Assembly (NCBI GenBank): GCA_016703535.1
Contig: JADJBV010000001.1
Location: 4,392,001 to 4,456,000, forward strand
Reading direction: 5' to 3'
Source of the DNA: Deltaproteobacteria bacterium
GTDB lineage: Bacteria; Myxococcota; Kuafuiibacteriia; Kuafuiibacteriales; Kuafuiibacteriaceae
DNA length: 64,000 nucleotides
The notes beneath the pieces were generated by a model. The model was given only the letters and a program-made list of their open reading frames with translations, made no database searches and had not been told where the DNA came from. Below, in pieces: positions 46,612 through 54,902 of the stretch (position 1 is the stretch's first letter; each line of letters starts with the position of its first letter). Position numbers and translations under genes: made by a program.

Positions 46612-47880
46612 TCAAGCGGCTCGTCGGAGCCGGACCACGGGAAGATGCGTTCTTCCCTCGAAAGGCACGATCTCGACCTCCACTCGGTGGCGCTTTCGCT
46701 TTCTCTTGCGGACCCGAGGGCGAGCATCGATCTCCGCGCCCGGCCAGAGTTCGACGGGTGCCCTGCCCTGGAGGCCCTGATGCGGGCGATGGACGTGGTA
46801 CCAGCGCAAGTCCGTGGCGATCTCGACTTCCATGGCCTTCGGGCGGAGCGCCACCAGCGCAACACGCAGACACTCGGTCTTCAGGGTCCTGAAGAAGCGC
46901 TCGATCAGGGCGATGGAGTTGCTCTTCTGGAGCGCGCCGTAGCGGGGCTCAATGCCGTGGGTCTTGCACCAGGCTCGATAGGCCTCTCCGAACTGAACGC
47001 CCTGATCGGTGATGATCGCCTCGGGACCCGTGCCGGCCTTGCCGATCGCCTTGGTCAAGAGCTGGCAGATCTGTTCCTGGCTCGGAGGCCGAAGTCCAAA
47101 GTGGTGGGCCACGACAGCCCTGGAGTAGCGGTCCATCACCACGGCGACCCAGATCGCGAATGGCCAGATCGGCGGCAAGGACCAGGGGAGCCAGGGGATC
47201 CGAAAGCCCCCGAGGAGCGGGATGGTGGTGAGGTCGACGTGCCAGTATTGGTGGACGCGGTGCGCGACCAGCTTGGATGTCGGCCTCAGCTTGGTCTTCG
47301 CGGGACCCGGGCTCGGTGGGATTGGGGGCGCGGGCCTGTTGAGGATGCGGGCGACGCTGGAGGCGGCGACGGCGATCCCGGCCCGGGCGAGCGTCTGGGC
47401 GATGCGGCGCTTGCCCGCGTTGGGGGCGTCGAGCTTGAGGGTGCGGACGACATGGCCGACCAGCTCGGGCAACTTGTTGATCGGGGTCTTGGTTCGGATG
47501 AGCTCGGGATCGTCGATGCGTCTCTTCCAGGCCGCGATGGTGGGCGCGGTGATCAGGAAGGCGATAGCCACCTGGGCGTCGCTCCAGTGCCGCGCTTGTT
47601 GCAGAGCCAAGATCGCGAGCCGTTCGGTGGGTGGGTAGTGGGGCCGCTGACTCGGCGGGACCTGCGCGAGACGGGCGTCCTTGATGCGCACCTCTTCCTT
47701 GAGGAGCATCACCTCGATTCTTGTTCGATCGGCGTCGGCGGCCTCGAGAATGAGCCGCCGCTTGCTATTGCCGGCGCGATCAAGCGCCGTCGCGAGCCCC
47801 AGGTGGACCATGGCGGAGATCTGGACGATGGCCGCGCTGACCAGCCGTGGCCACTTCCTCGGGAGCGGTGGGCCCACCAT
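46612..47880 (-). CDS. DDE integrase-core transposase
   Basis: A 422-aa transposase. N-terminal helix-turn-helix region (YPPTERLAILALQQARHWS, then a second at APTIAAWKRR). The rve core has YWHVDLTTIPL (first Asp), ITDQGVQFG (second Asp) and LIERFFRTLKTECL (Glu), followed by WYHVHRPHQGLQGRAPVE, typical of IS3/IS481-type enzymes. The basic C-terminus ends in VRLRRAA; this end is the part repeated as relics elsewhere. It is intact and could still act. Confidence 0.88.
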   Translation of the reverse strand: MVGPPLPRKWPRLVSAAIVQISAMVHLGLATALDRAGNSKRRLILEAADADRTRIEVMLLKEEVRIKDARLAQVPPSQRPHYPPTERLAILALQQARHWSDAQVAIAFLITAPTIAAWKRRIDDPELIRTKTPINKLPELVGHVVRTLKLDAPNAGKRRIAQTLARAGIAVAASSVARILNRPAPPIPPSPGPAKTKLRPTSKLVAHRVHQYWHVDLTTIPLLGGFRIPWLPWSLPPIWPFAIWVAVVMDRYSRAVVAHHFGLRPPSQEQICQLLTKAIGKAGTGPEAIITDQGVQFGEAYRAWCKTHGIEPRYGALQKSNSIALIERFFRTLKTECLRVALVALRPKAMEVEIATDLRWYHVHRPHQGLQGRAPVELWPGAEIDARPRVRKRKRKRHRVEVEIVPFEGRTHLPVVRLRRAA

Positions 47881-48000
47881 CCGGAGATGGAATCGCGATC
47901 GCGGCAGACGTGCGAGTTTCCATCAGGCGCAAGGCAGATTGCGGGGGCCCAGATTGGGCCGAAGGAGGCCTTGGAGGTACGGCCCTTCGGGGCGTCGGCG

Positions 48001-48018
48001 CCGCTCGCACGCGAGCGG
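48001..48018. repeat. GC-rich palindrome, type A
   Basis: CCGCTCGC-AC-GCGAGCGG, an 8-bp perfect stem with a 2-nt loop, followed by GTAGCAT. The same stem recurs at 57697-57714 followed by GTACCAT. It may be a REP-like dispersed palindrome. Confidence 0.5.
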
Positions 48019-48139
48019 TAGCATAGCGGGCCCGAAGCTACCATCGGCCTTCGGCCACCCGGGAAGGAATGCCCCGGAGGCGCCATAGAGGCTCCGTGTC
48101 CGCGCGGCGCCGGGACCACCTGCCGAACGGGCCAGAGGA

Positions 48140-48157
48140 GCGCCGCTGTCGCGGCGC
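48140..48157. repeat. GC-rich palindrome, type B
   Basis: GCGCCGC-TGTC-GCGGCGC, a 7-bp perfect stem. A sister copy with loop TGGC lies at 57545-57562. At this locus type A comes before type B; at the other locus the order is reversed. Confidence 0.5.
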
Positions 48158-48194
48158 CCCGACTCCGGAAAATTCGGTGGTTCCCGTCACGGCC

Positions 48195-48212
48195 CATAAC
48201 CTTTTGGTTATG
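48195..48212. repeat. AT-rich perfect inverted repeat
   Basis: CATAACC-TTTT-GGTTATG, 7-bp arms, in a locally AT-rich patch between the transposon and cassette U7. It could be a transposon-end or regulatory site; nothing decides this. From 48213 to ~48384 no gene was seen. Confidence 0.35.
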
Positions 48213-48395
48213 TATTGGGCATCTCGTTCGACGCCAAGGGGGGCGCCGAGGCCCAAGCGCGCCCGCGTCGCTTCGCTCCGCTGATGTCCGCCGCCTCGCC
48301 ACAGGCTCTCGGAGATCGAGAAATCACGGGGAGTACCGCAGCTGGCCGAAACTACCGGAGAGAAAACTCATCAACCCCCATGCATCATCGGCACC

Positions 48396-51281
48396 TTGGC
48401 CTCGCCCTCGGTGAAGGCACGGCGGGTCGAAGACGTGGCTGGGGTGAAGACCACCCAGGCCTACCGCTTCACCTACAACGCCCAAGGCAACCCGACCGGC
48501 ACCATCGATCCCTTGGGCCGGGAGACCCAGATCAACTACCAGCCCAACGGCCAAGACGTCCTCAACGTGCGCCAAAAGACCGGGGCCTCCACCTGGGCCA
48601 CGGTCTCGTCCTTCACCTACGACGGCACCACCCCGCCCCACCGCCCGAAGACCATGACCGACGGCGCGGGCCGGACCACGACGTACACCTACAACGCCAC
48701 CAACGCCCAGGTGGCGACGGTGACCAACGCCAAGGGCGAGGTCACCACGTACACCTACGAGATGAGCACCAGCTCGCCGGCCTACGGCAAGCTCCTCACC
48801 CTGACCGGCGACGTCCCCGGCGGCAACCGCACGTACACCTACGACTCGGCGGGCCGCGTCCGGACCATGACCGACTCCGAGGGCTACGTGTTGACCTACG
48901 ACTACGACAACCTCGATCGGGTCCGCGTCGTCACCTACCCCGACGCCTCCTTCGAGCAGTTCGAGTACGCCGACCACAGCTTGATCGCGACGCGGGATCG
49001 ATCGGGCCGCTGGACCCGGCACCAATCCAACGCGGTCCGGGAGCGGGTGTTGACCCGGGACGCCTCGGGCCGCACCACCCAATACGGCTGGTGCCGCTGC
49101 GGCGAGATGAAGCGCCTGGTGGACGGCAGCGGCAATTCTACTGAATGGACCCGGGACGCCCGGGGCCGGGTCACCCGAAAGACCTACGCCGACGGCAGCC
49201 ACTACGACTACGAATACGACTTCTCGGGCCGGCTCCGCCGCGAGTTCGACGCCATGGCCCGCAGCAAGACCTTCGAGTACAGCCTCGACGACCGACTCCT
49301 CTTCCTCAACTACAGCGACGCCGCCACCGCCGACGTCACCTACGCCTACGACCCTTGGTTCCCGCGCCTCACCTCCCGGGTCGACGGCGTCGGCACCACC
49401 AGCTACGTTTACCACCCCGTCGACGGCACCACCTTGGGCGCAGGACAACTTGCAAGGGTCAACGGGCCCTTCCCCGACGACACCTTGAAGTACACCTACG
49501 ACGAGCTCGGCCGCTTGAAGAAGACCCAAATCGTCGACGACGCCACCTTCACCACCGCCAGCTACAACGACGAGGCCACCTTCGACACCAGGGGCCGGGT
49601 CAGCGCCGTCACCAACAACCTCGGCGCCTTCAGCTACGCCTACATCGGCCAATCCAACCGCGTCGACTTCGTCAACTACCCCAACGGCATGAAGGTCGAC
49701 TACAGCTACTACGGCCCCACCACCGACTTCCTCCTCAGCCAGATCAAGAACTTGTCCGCCGCGGTGCCCCCCACCGTCATCAGCCAGTTCGACTACACCT
49801 ACAACCAAGACCGCACCATCAACACCTGGGCCCAGCTCCAGAATGGCGTGACCACCACCTGGACCTTCGGATACGATCTCATTCAGCAGCTCACGTCAGC
49901 GGTGCGAAGGAACAGCGGTGGCACGGTGATCCAAGACGAACGCTACGGCTTCGACGGCGCCGGCAACCGCATCCAAGTCACCGAAAACGGCGTGGCCCGG
50001 AACGCCCAGGTCAACAACCTCAACCAGCTCACCAGCGAACGGGGCTACGGCAAGACCAAGTTCAGCGGGACCTTGAACGAACCCGCGACCGTGACGGTCA
50101 ACGGCCAACCCGCGGTCGTGAAGAGCGCCGATGGCGGCGTGCCGTACACCTTCGAGGCGGATGTCGATCTGGCCAGCGGCGGCAACACCGTCACCGTGGT
50201 GGCCACCGACGGCAACGGCAACGTGCGCACCAATCAGTATTCGGTGCCCACCACCGGCGTGGTGCAGAACTACGAGTACGACCTCAACGGCAACACGCGG
50301 TTCGAGAAGACCGCGGCCGGAGTCGTGGTGCGGGAGTTTCAGTGGGACCAGGAGAACCGGATGGTGAAGATCATCGCCGGCACCAAGGAGAGCCAGTTTA
50401 CCTACGACGGCGAGTCCAAGCGCGTCAGGATCCGGGAGCTGGATGGCGGCGCCGAGACCAGCAACCAGACGTTTGTGTGGTGCGGGATCAAGCCGTGCCA
50501 GAGGCGAGGGAGCACCGGAGGGACGGTGGTGCGGAGCTACCTCGAGAACGGGTTTGAGGAGGGGGCCAACGACTACGCAGAGACCAAGGACCATCTCGGC
50601 TCGATCCGAGATGTGGTGGCCACGAATGGAACCACCATCGGCTCAGCGGTCGAATTCGGGCCGTGGGGAACGCGAAGCCAGGTGGGGGGTGCGGGTGCGA
50701 CCAGCGACTTTGGATTCACTGGTCACTATAACCACGGGACAAGCGGCTTGCTCACTCCGCAGTACAGAACCTATCTGCCCGCCGCCGGTCGCTGGCAGAG
50801 TCGGGATCCAATCGAGGAGCAAGGCGGCGTCAATCTCTACGGCTACGTCGACAACCAACCCGGTGGCTTGGTCGATCCAACGGGTGAAGTCGCGATTGCT
50901 GGGCCCTTGATCGTCGGCGGAGCGGCGCTCGGCTTAGGCTTAGGCGTGTGGTGGATTTGGACGCGAAATCCACCCTCCTGGCCGGACTCCTGGCCAACCG
51001 ACTGGGATCTCGACAACCCAGTGCCGCCCCCACACCCGGCCCCAAGTCCGGATCCAAACCCACGCCCAGGACCAACCAACGGCCCAAAGAAGCCTGGGCC
51101 AACGAAGACATTCGACCCAGTTCCGCCTCGCAGGACGTGCGAGCAAATAACGGATGACTGTGTGGACGACTGTCGATGCCTCCTGGGAAAGGGCGACCAG
51201 AGTCTTCCGTTCCTCAAGTGCATCAGGGAGTGTCAGGAGGACAACGGCTGCTTCCAGAATGACCAATTTCCACGATGGTAA
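48396..51281 (+). CDS. 5'-truncated RHS cassette U7, membrane segment / Pro-rich linker / Cys-hairpin tail
   Basis: Homology begins near 48385 (LASPSVKARRVEDVAGVKTT), the same region as in U1 and U5; this is the longest partial cassette. The core shows more substitutions than the others (YNQDRTIN, GYDLIQQ, VIQDERYGFDG). The core closes at DPIEEQGG, YGYVDNQP and DPTGE. The 130-aa tail has a hydrophobic segment (AIAGPLIVGGAALGLGLGVW), a linker of mostly Pro/Asp/Lys, then C84-x6-C91-x3-C95, C97, C111-x3-C115-x5-C121. The first three Cys fall at the same tail positions as in U3. No true N-terminus. Confidence 0.72.
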   Translation: MASPSVKARRVEDVAGVKTTQAYRFTYNAQGNPTGTIDPLGRETQINYQPNGQDVLNVRQKTGASTWATVSSFTYDGTTPPHRPKTMTDGAGRTTTYTYNATNAQVATVTNAKGEVTTYTYEMSTSSPAYGKLLTLTGDVPGGNRTYTYDSAGRVRTMTDSEGYVLTYDYDNLDRVRVVTYPDASFEQFEYADHSLIATRDRSGRWTRHQSNAVRERVLTRDASGRTTQYGWCRCGEMKRLVDGSGNSTEWTRDARGRVTRKTYADGSHYDYEYDFSGRLRREFDAMARSKTFEYSLDDRLLFLNYSDAATADVTYAYDPWFPRLTSRVDGVGTTSYVYHPVDGTTLGAGQLARVNGPFPDDTLKYTYDELGRLKKTQIVDDATFTTASYNDEATFDTRGRVSAVTNNLGAFSYAYIGQSNRVDFVNYPNGMKVDYSYYGPTTDFLLSQIKNLSAAVPPTVISQFDYTYNQDRTINTWAQLQNGVTTTWTFGYDLIQQLTSAVRRNSGGTVIQDERYGFDGAGNRIQVTENGVARNAQVNNLNQLTSERGYGKTKFSGTLNEPATVTVNGQPAVVKSADGGVPYTFEADVDLASGGNTVTVVATDGNGNVRTNQYSVPTTGVVQNYEYDLNGNTRFEKTAAGVVVREFQWDQENRMVKIIAGTKESQFTYDGESKRVRIRELDGGAETSNQTFVWCGIKPCQRRGSTGGTVVRSYLENGFEEGANDYAETKDHLGSIRDVVATNGTTIGSAVEFGPWGTRSQVGGAGATSDFGFTGHYNHGTSGLLTPQYRTYLPAAGRWQSRDPIEEQGGVNLYGYVDNQPGGLVDPTGEVAIAGPLIVGGAALGLGLGVWWIWTRNPPSWPDSWPTDWDLDNPVPPPHPAPSPDPNPRPGPTNGPKKPGPTKTFDPVPPRRTCEQITDDCVDDCRCLLGKGDQSLPFLKCIRECQEDNGCFQNDQFPRW

Positions 51282-51306
51282 GCGTATTGGAAGGATTCAG
51301 GGCACA

Positions 51307-51543
51307 ATGAAAAGGGCAGAAGCTGAACAATTGATGCACGAACTGATTCAACTAAGCGACCATGTTCAACGGGTGACCGTTCAGGTTGAAGGCTTGCTTG
51401 AAGCGAACGAAAAGGAATTATTCCAGAAGAATCTAGGGCGCATCCTGGCCGGCCCACTGCTCACGTTAATCCTCGAGGTATCGTCGCAGCACCCGGACTT
51501 GGAGCCTGACCAGCTCAAATTGGGGACTGGCAAGTCCAAGTAG
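51307..51543 (+). CDS. candidate immunity protein for U7
   Basis: A 78-aa helical protein from the ATG at 51307, 25 nt after the U7 stop. It reads MKRAEAEQLMHELIQLSD, then a long amphipathic region to LLTLILEVSSQHPDLEPDQL. The frame is open upstream inside U7, but that portion looks like shadow coding. No signal peptide; no family recognised. Confidence 0.5.
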   Translation: MKRAEAEQLMHELIQLSDHVQRVTVQVEGLLEANEKELFQKNLGRILAGPLLTLILEVSSQHPDLEPDQLKLGTGKSK

Positions 51544-51552
51544 CTATGGCCT

Positions 51553-52522
51553 TTGTACATCCGCAAGAAGACCGGGGCCTCCACCTGGGCCACGGTCTCG
51601 GCCTTCACCTACGACGGCACCACCCCGCCCCACCGCCCCAAGACCCTGACCGACGGCGCGGGCCGGACCACGACGTACACGTACAACGCCACCAACGCCC
51701 AGGTGGCGACGGTGACCAACGCCAAGGGCGAGGTCACCACGTACACCTACGAGATGAGCACCAGCTCGCCGGCCTACGGCAAGCTCCTCACCCTGACCGG
51801 CGACGTCCCCGGCGGCAACCGCACGTACACCTACGACTCGGCGGGCCGGGTGCGGACCATGACCGACTCCGAGGGCTACGTGTTGACCTACGACTACGAC
51901 AACCTCGATCGGGTCCGCGTCGTCACCTACCCCGACGCGTCCTTCGAGCAGTTCGAGTACGCCGACCACAGCTTGATCGCCACCCGGGATCGAGCGGGCC
52001 GCTGGACCCGGCACCAATCGAACGCGCTCCGAGAGCGGGTGTTGACCCGGGACGCCTCGGGCCGCACCACCCAATACGGTTGGTGCCGCTGCGGCGAGAT
52101 GAAGCGCCTGGTGGACGGCAGCGGCAATTCTACTGAATGGACCCGGGACGCCCGGGGCCGGGTCACCCGGAAGACCTACGCCGACGGCAGCCACTACGAC
52201 TACGAATACGACTTCTCCGGGAGGCTCCGCCGCGAGTTCGACGCCCTCGCCCGCAGCAAGACCTTCGAGTACAGCCTCGACGACCGACTCCTCTTCCTCA
52301 ACTACAGCGACACCGCCACCCTTGACGTCACCTACGCCTACGACCCCTGGTTCCCGCGCCTCACCTCCCGGGTCGACGGCGTCGGCACCACCAGCTACGT
52401 CTATCACCCCGTCGACGGCACTACCTTGGGCGCAGGACAACTTGCACGCACCAACGGCCCCTTCCCCGACGACACGCTGAAGTACACCTACGACGAGCTC
52501 GGCCGCTTGAAGAAGACCCAGA
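51553..52522 (+). pseudogene. 5' part of truncated RHS cassette U8, cut by IS66
   Basis: RHS homology begins near 51562 (RKKTGASTWATVSAFTYDG), directly after the U7 immunity gene, and runs to GRLKKTQ at 52522. IS66 copy 2 follows. Removal of IS plus one duplication restores the frame into IVDDATFTTASY at 54911. Only a TTG start is available at 51553. Confidence 0.75.
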
Positions 52523-52582
52523 GTACGTGCTCGCCCGGCCCCGTCCTGACGAACGCCGCGCCGCCGATGTAGCCCTGGACGG

Positions 52583-52885
52583 ATGAGCAGAAGACCCCGA
52601 CGAATCTGGACCTCTGAACAGAAGAAGCACCTGGTGGCCGAGGCGCGTCGCCGCATGGCCGGCGGCGAGTCTCACCGCGCCTCGGCCAAGGCGTTGGACC
52701 TTCACGAAGGCACCCTACGGCAGTGGATGGAGCGCTACCCGGCGGGCCAACTTCAGCCGGTGCAGATCGCGGCCGATGACGAGCCCGCGCGCTCGACTGG
52801 GATCAGCGTGGCCACGCCGGACGGCTTCGTGTTCGACGGCCTCGACCTCGATGGCGCTATTCGGCTCTGGGAGCGGCTGCGGTGA
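52583..52885 (+). CDS. tnpA: IS66 accessory protein TnpA (copy 2)
   Basis: 100 aa, identical in sequence to the protein at 26198-26500: helix-turn-helix DNA-binding protein of IS66. It is the first gene after the left end in this copy and overlaps tnpB by 4 nt. Confidence 0.9.
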   Translation: MSRRPRRIWTSEQKKHLVAEARRRMAGGESHRASAKALDLHEGTLRQWMERYPAGQLQPVQIAADDEPARSTGISVATPDGFVFDGLDLDGAIRLWERLR

Positions 52886-53268
52886 TCGGCGCGGAGCGAC
52901 GGGTCCGAGTGTTCGCCCGGGCGGCGCCGACGGACATGCGGAAGTCCTTCGACACGCTCTCAGCCTTGGTGTCGATTGAGCTGGGCCGAGACCCGCTGGA
53001 GGGCGACATGTTCCTGTTCGTCGGCGCGCGGCTGCGTTCGGCCAAGGTGCTGTTCTGGGATGGCACCGGGCTCTGCGTCTTTCACAAGCGGCTCTCGCAA
53101 GGGCGGTTCGCGGCGCCCTGGAAGCGGAGCGCCGAGGGCGCGATCACCATGTCCAGGAGCGAACTGGATCTCTTCATCGAGGGCAGCCAGCTGGTGTTCA
53201 TCGGAGCGCTGTCACCGGGCGAGATTGTTCCCAAGAGAGTCGCAACTCGCGCCCTCGTCGTACGATAA
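52882..53268 (+). CDS. tnpB: IS66 accessory protein TnpB (copy 2)
   Basis: 128 aa, identical to the protein at 25815-26201, with the IS66 Orf2 signature DMRKSFDTLSALV. GTG start overlapping the tnpA stop. Confidence 0.95.
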   Translation: MIGAERRVRVFARAAPTDMRKSFDTLSALVSIELGRDPLEGDMFLFVGARLRSAKVLFWDGTGLCVFHKRLSQGRFAAPWKRSAEGAITMSRSELDLFIEGSQLVFIGALSPGEIVPKRVATRALVVR

Positions 53269-53277
53269 CTTCCTCGC

Positions 53278-54831
53278 GTGGTGGACCTCGATCGCGTCTC
53301 CGATCTTGAGCTCCTGCGTACAGTCGCCAAGGTTCAAGATGCGGAGATCCGGCGCCTCAGCAAGCAGCTGCTGCTGGTGACCAAGGAACTCGCGGCGGCC
53401 AAGAAGGAAGACTCGGTCGCCATCCAGGAGCGCCTGAGCGTCCTCGAGAAGGAGCTCCAGGAGGTCCAGGAGCGGGCCTACGGCCACCAAAGCGAACGCC
53501 GGCCGCGCTCCGACAAACCGACCAAGGAGAAGAAGCCGCAGACCGGTCACGGCCCCACGCCGCAACCTGACTTGCCGACCGTGACCGAACTCCACCTGCT
53601 TGATCAGGCCGACCGAGCATGCCCAAGCTGTGGCGGCGAGCTGAAGCCGTGGCTCGACCAGTTCGAGGACAGCGAAGAGGTCGACGTCGTCGACGTCAAG
53701 TACGTCCTCAAGAAGCACCGGCGCCAAAAGTACCGCTGCGGCTGCGGCGGCTGCATCGAGACCGCGCTCGGACCCACCAAGCTGATCCTCGGCGGGCGCT
53801 ACAGCCTCGCCTTCGCTGTGCACGTCACGATCGAGAAGTACTGCGTCCACATGCCCCTCGAGCGCCAGGCGAAGCGCATGGCGTGGGCCGGGCTCGACGT
53901 CACGACCCAGACCCTCTGGGACCAACTCTTTGCGCTGTCCCGGTGTTTCAGCGTCGCCATCAAGCGGCTGCACGAGTACCTCCTTAAGAAGGAGGTCCTG
54001 ATGGGCGACGAGACTCGCTGGCCCCTGCTCGGCGTCAAGGGCCGCGCGAGCAAGAACTGGTTCGACTGGGTGCTGGTGGCCGATGACGCCGTCCTCCATT
54101 CGATTCACGAGACCCGCTCCAACGACGCCGCCCGCGAGGTGCTCACCGGCTTCAAGGGCACGCTCCTCACCGACGGCTACGGCGTCTACTCCAGCCTGGC
54201 GACGGAACTCGGCTACACTCAGGCCCACGACTGGTGCCACGCCCGTCGATATTTCATCGAAGCCGAAGCCACCGCGCCCGACGAAGTCGGTCCGATCCTC
54301 GACGACATCGGCAAGCTCTTCCTGATCGAGCGCGACATCGTCGCATCCTTCAGCGGCCAGCCCATCGAACGGGCTCTAGAGATCCGAAGAACCATGCGCG
54401 AACGGCAATCTCGACCAATCGTCGAGGCGATCGGAGCAAAGGCGACGCAGGTCAAGGCGCTCAGCGAGAGCCCGATCGGTCGCGCGGTGAAGTACCTGAC
54501 CAACCAGTGGGACGGCCTCATCCGCTTTCTTGGAGACCCAAAGATCCCGATCACCAGCAACGCCGCCGAAGGCGCGCTCCGCGCCCTGGTGCTCGGGCGT
54601 AACAACCACTTCGGCTCCAAGTCCAAGCGCGGGACCGAGGTATCGGCCATGATGTACAGCCTGATCGAAAGCGCGCGCCTCAACGGCTTAGACCCGGCTC
54701 GCTACCTCAAGTTTGCGGCCGAGGTGCATCTTCGAGGCGGCTTGGCCCCGTTGCCCCACGAGGTCCGGCAGGACGCCTTTGCCGCAGCTCGGGTGGGGCC
54801 ACCTGCGGCACCCCAGCTTGAGAACGGGTAG
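53278..54831 (+). CDS. tnpC: IS66 transposase TnpC (copy 2)
   Basis: 517 aa, identical to the transposase at 24252-25805, with coiled coil, zinc finger and DDE triad all intact. The absence of any amino-acid difference between the copies argues for very recent duplication or gene conversion. Confidence 0.95.
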   Translation: MVDLDRVSDLELLRTVAKVQDAEIRRLSKQLLLVTKELAAAKKEDSVAIQERLSVLEKELQEVQERAYGHQSERRPRSDKPTKEKKPQTGHGPTPQPDLPTVTELHLLDQADRACPSCGGELKPWLDQFEDSEEVDVVDVKYVLKKHRRQKYRCGCGGCIETALGPTKLILGGRYSLAFAVHVTIEKYCVHMPLERQAKRMAWAGLDVTTQTLWDQLFALSRCFSVAIKRLHEYLLKKEVLMGDETRWPLLGVKGRASKNWFDWVLVADDAVLHSIHETRSNDAAREVLTGFKGTLLTDGYGVYSSLATELGYTQAHDWCHARRYFIEAEATAPDEVGPILDDIGKLFLIERDIVASFSGQPIERALEIRRTMRERQSRPIVEAIGAKATQVKALSESPIGRAVKYLTNQWDGLIRFLGDPKIPITSNAAEGALRALVLGRNNHFGSKSKRGTEVSAMMYSLIESARLNGLDPARYLKFAAEVHLRGGLAPLPHEVRQDAFAAARVGPPAAPQLENG

Positions 54832-54902
54832 ACCGCCCCCATCATCCCGGAGCGCTAGCTGATTCAGACAGCCGAAACAGACGGGGCTGGGCGAGCACGT
54901 AC

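Larger units (their letters stand above)
46468..48020 (-). mobile_element. integrase-type (DDE, IS481/IS3-like) transposon, ends not fully resolved
   Basis: Carries one complete transposase gene (46612-47880). The left end probably begins at TATAGCGGTCCAGCG (46468), since relics at 29581 and 39590 start at the same place. A second TAGCGGTCCAGCG near 46320 suggests a nested older end. The right end could not be fixed and no inverted repeat partner was found. Unlike the IS66 and IS21 copies it shows no clear target duplication. Confidence 0.6.
52523..54902 (+). mobile_element. IS66-family insertion sequence, copy 2 (2380 bp)
   Basis: Same length, same terminal repeats (GTACGTGCTCGCCC) and same proteins as copy 1, in opposite orientation. 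The 8-bp target duplication is GACCCAGA (52515-52522, 54903-54910), different from that of copy 1, so the two inserted independently. Confidence 0.95.

Noticed and set aside
46483..48021. Plus-strand 512-aa frame opposite the transposase
   Set aside because: Antisense of a clear DDE transposase; no recognisable domain.
48324..49808. Long minus-strand open frames across every RHS core (e.g. a 494-aa frame here, others at 40343-41221 and 20418-21662)
   Set aside because: They recur at the same place in each cassette opposite the RHS frame and have Val/Gly/Ala-rich shadow composition with no domain.
24181..54902. A 30-kb composite transposon bounded by the two IS66 copies
   Set aside because: Each IS has its own 8-bp target duplication (CGTACACC and GACCCAGA), so they inserted independently and did not move the interval together.
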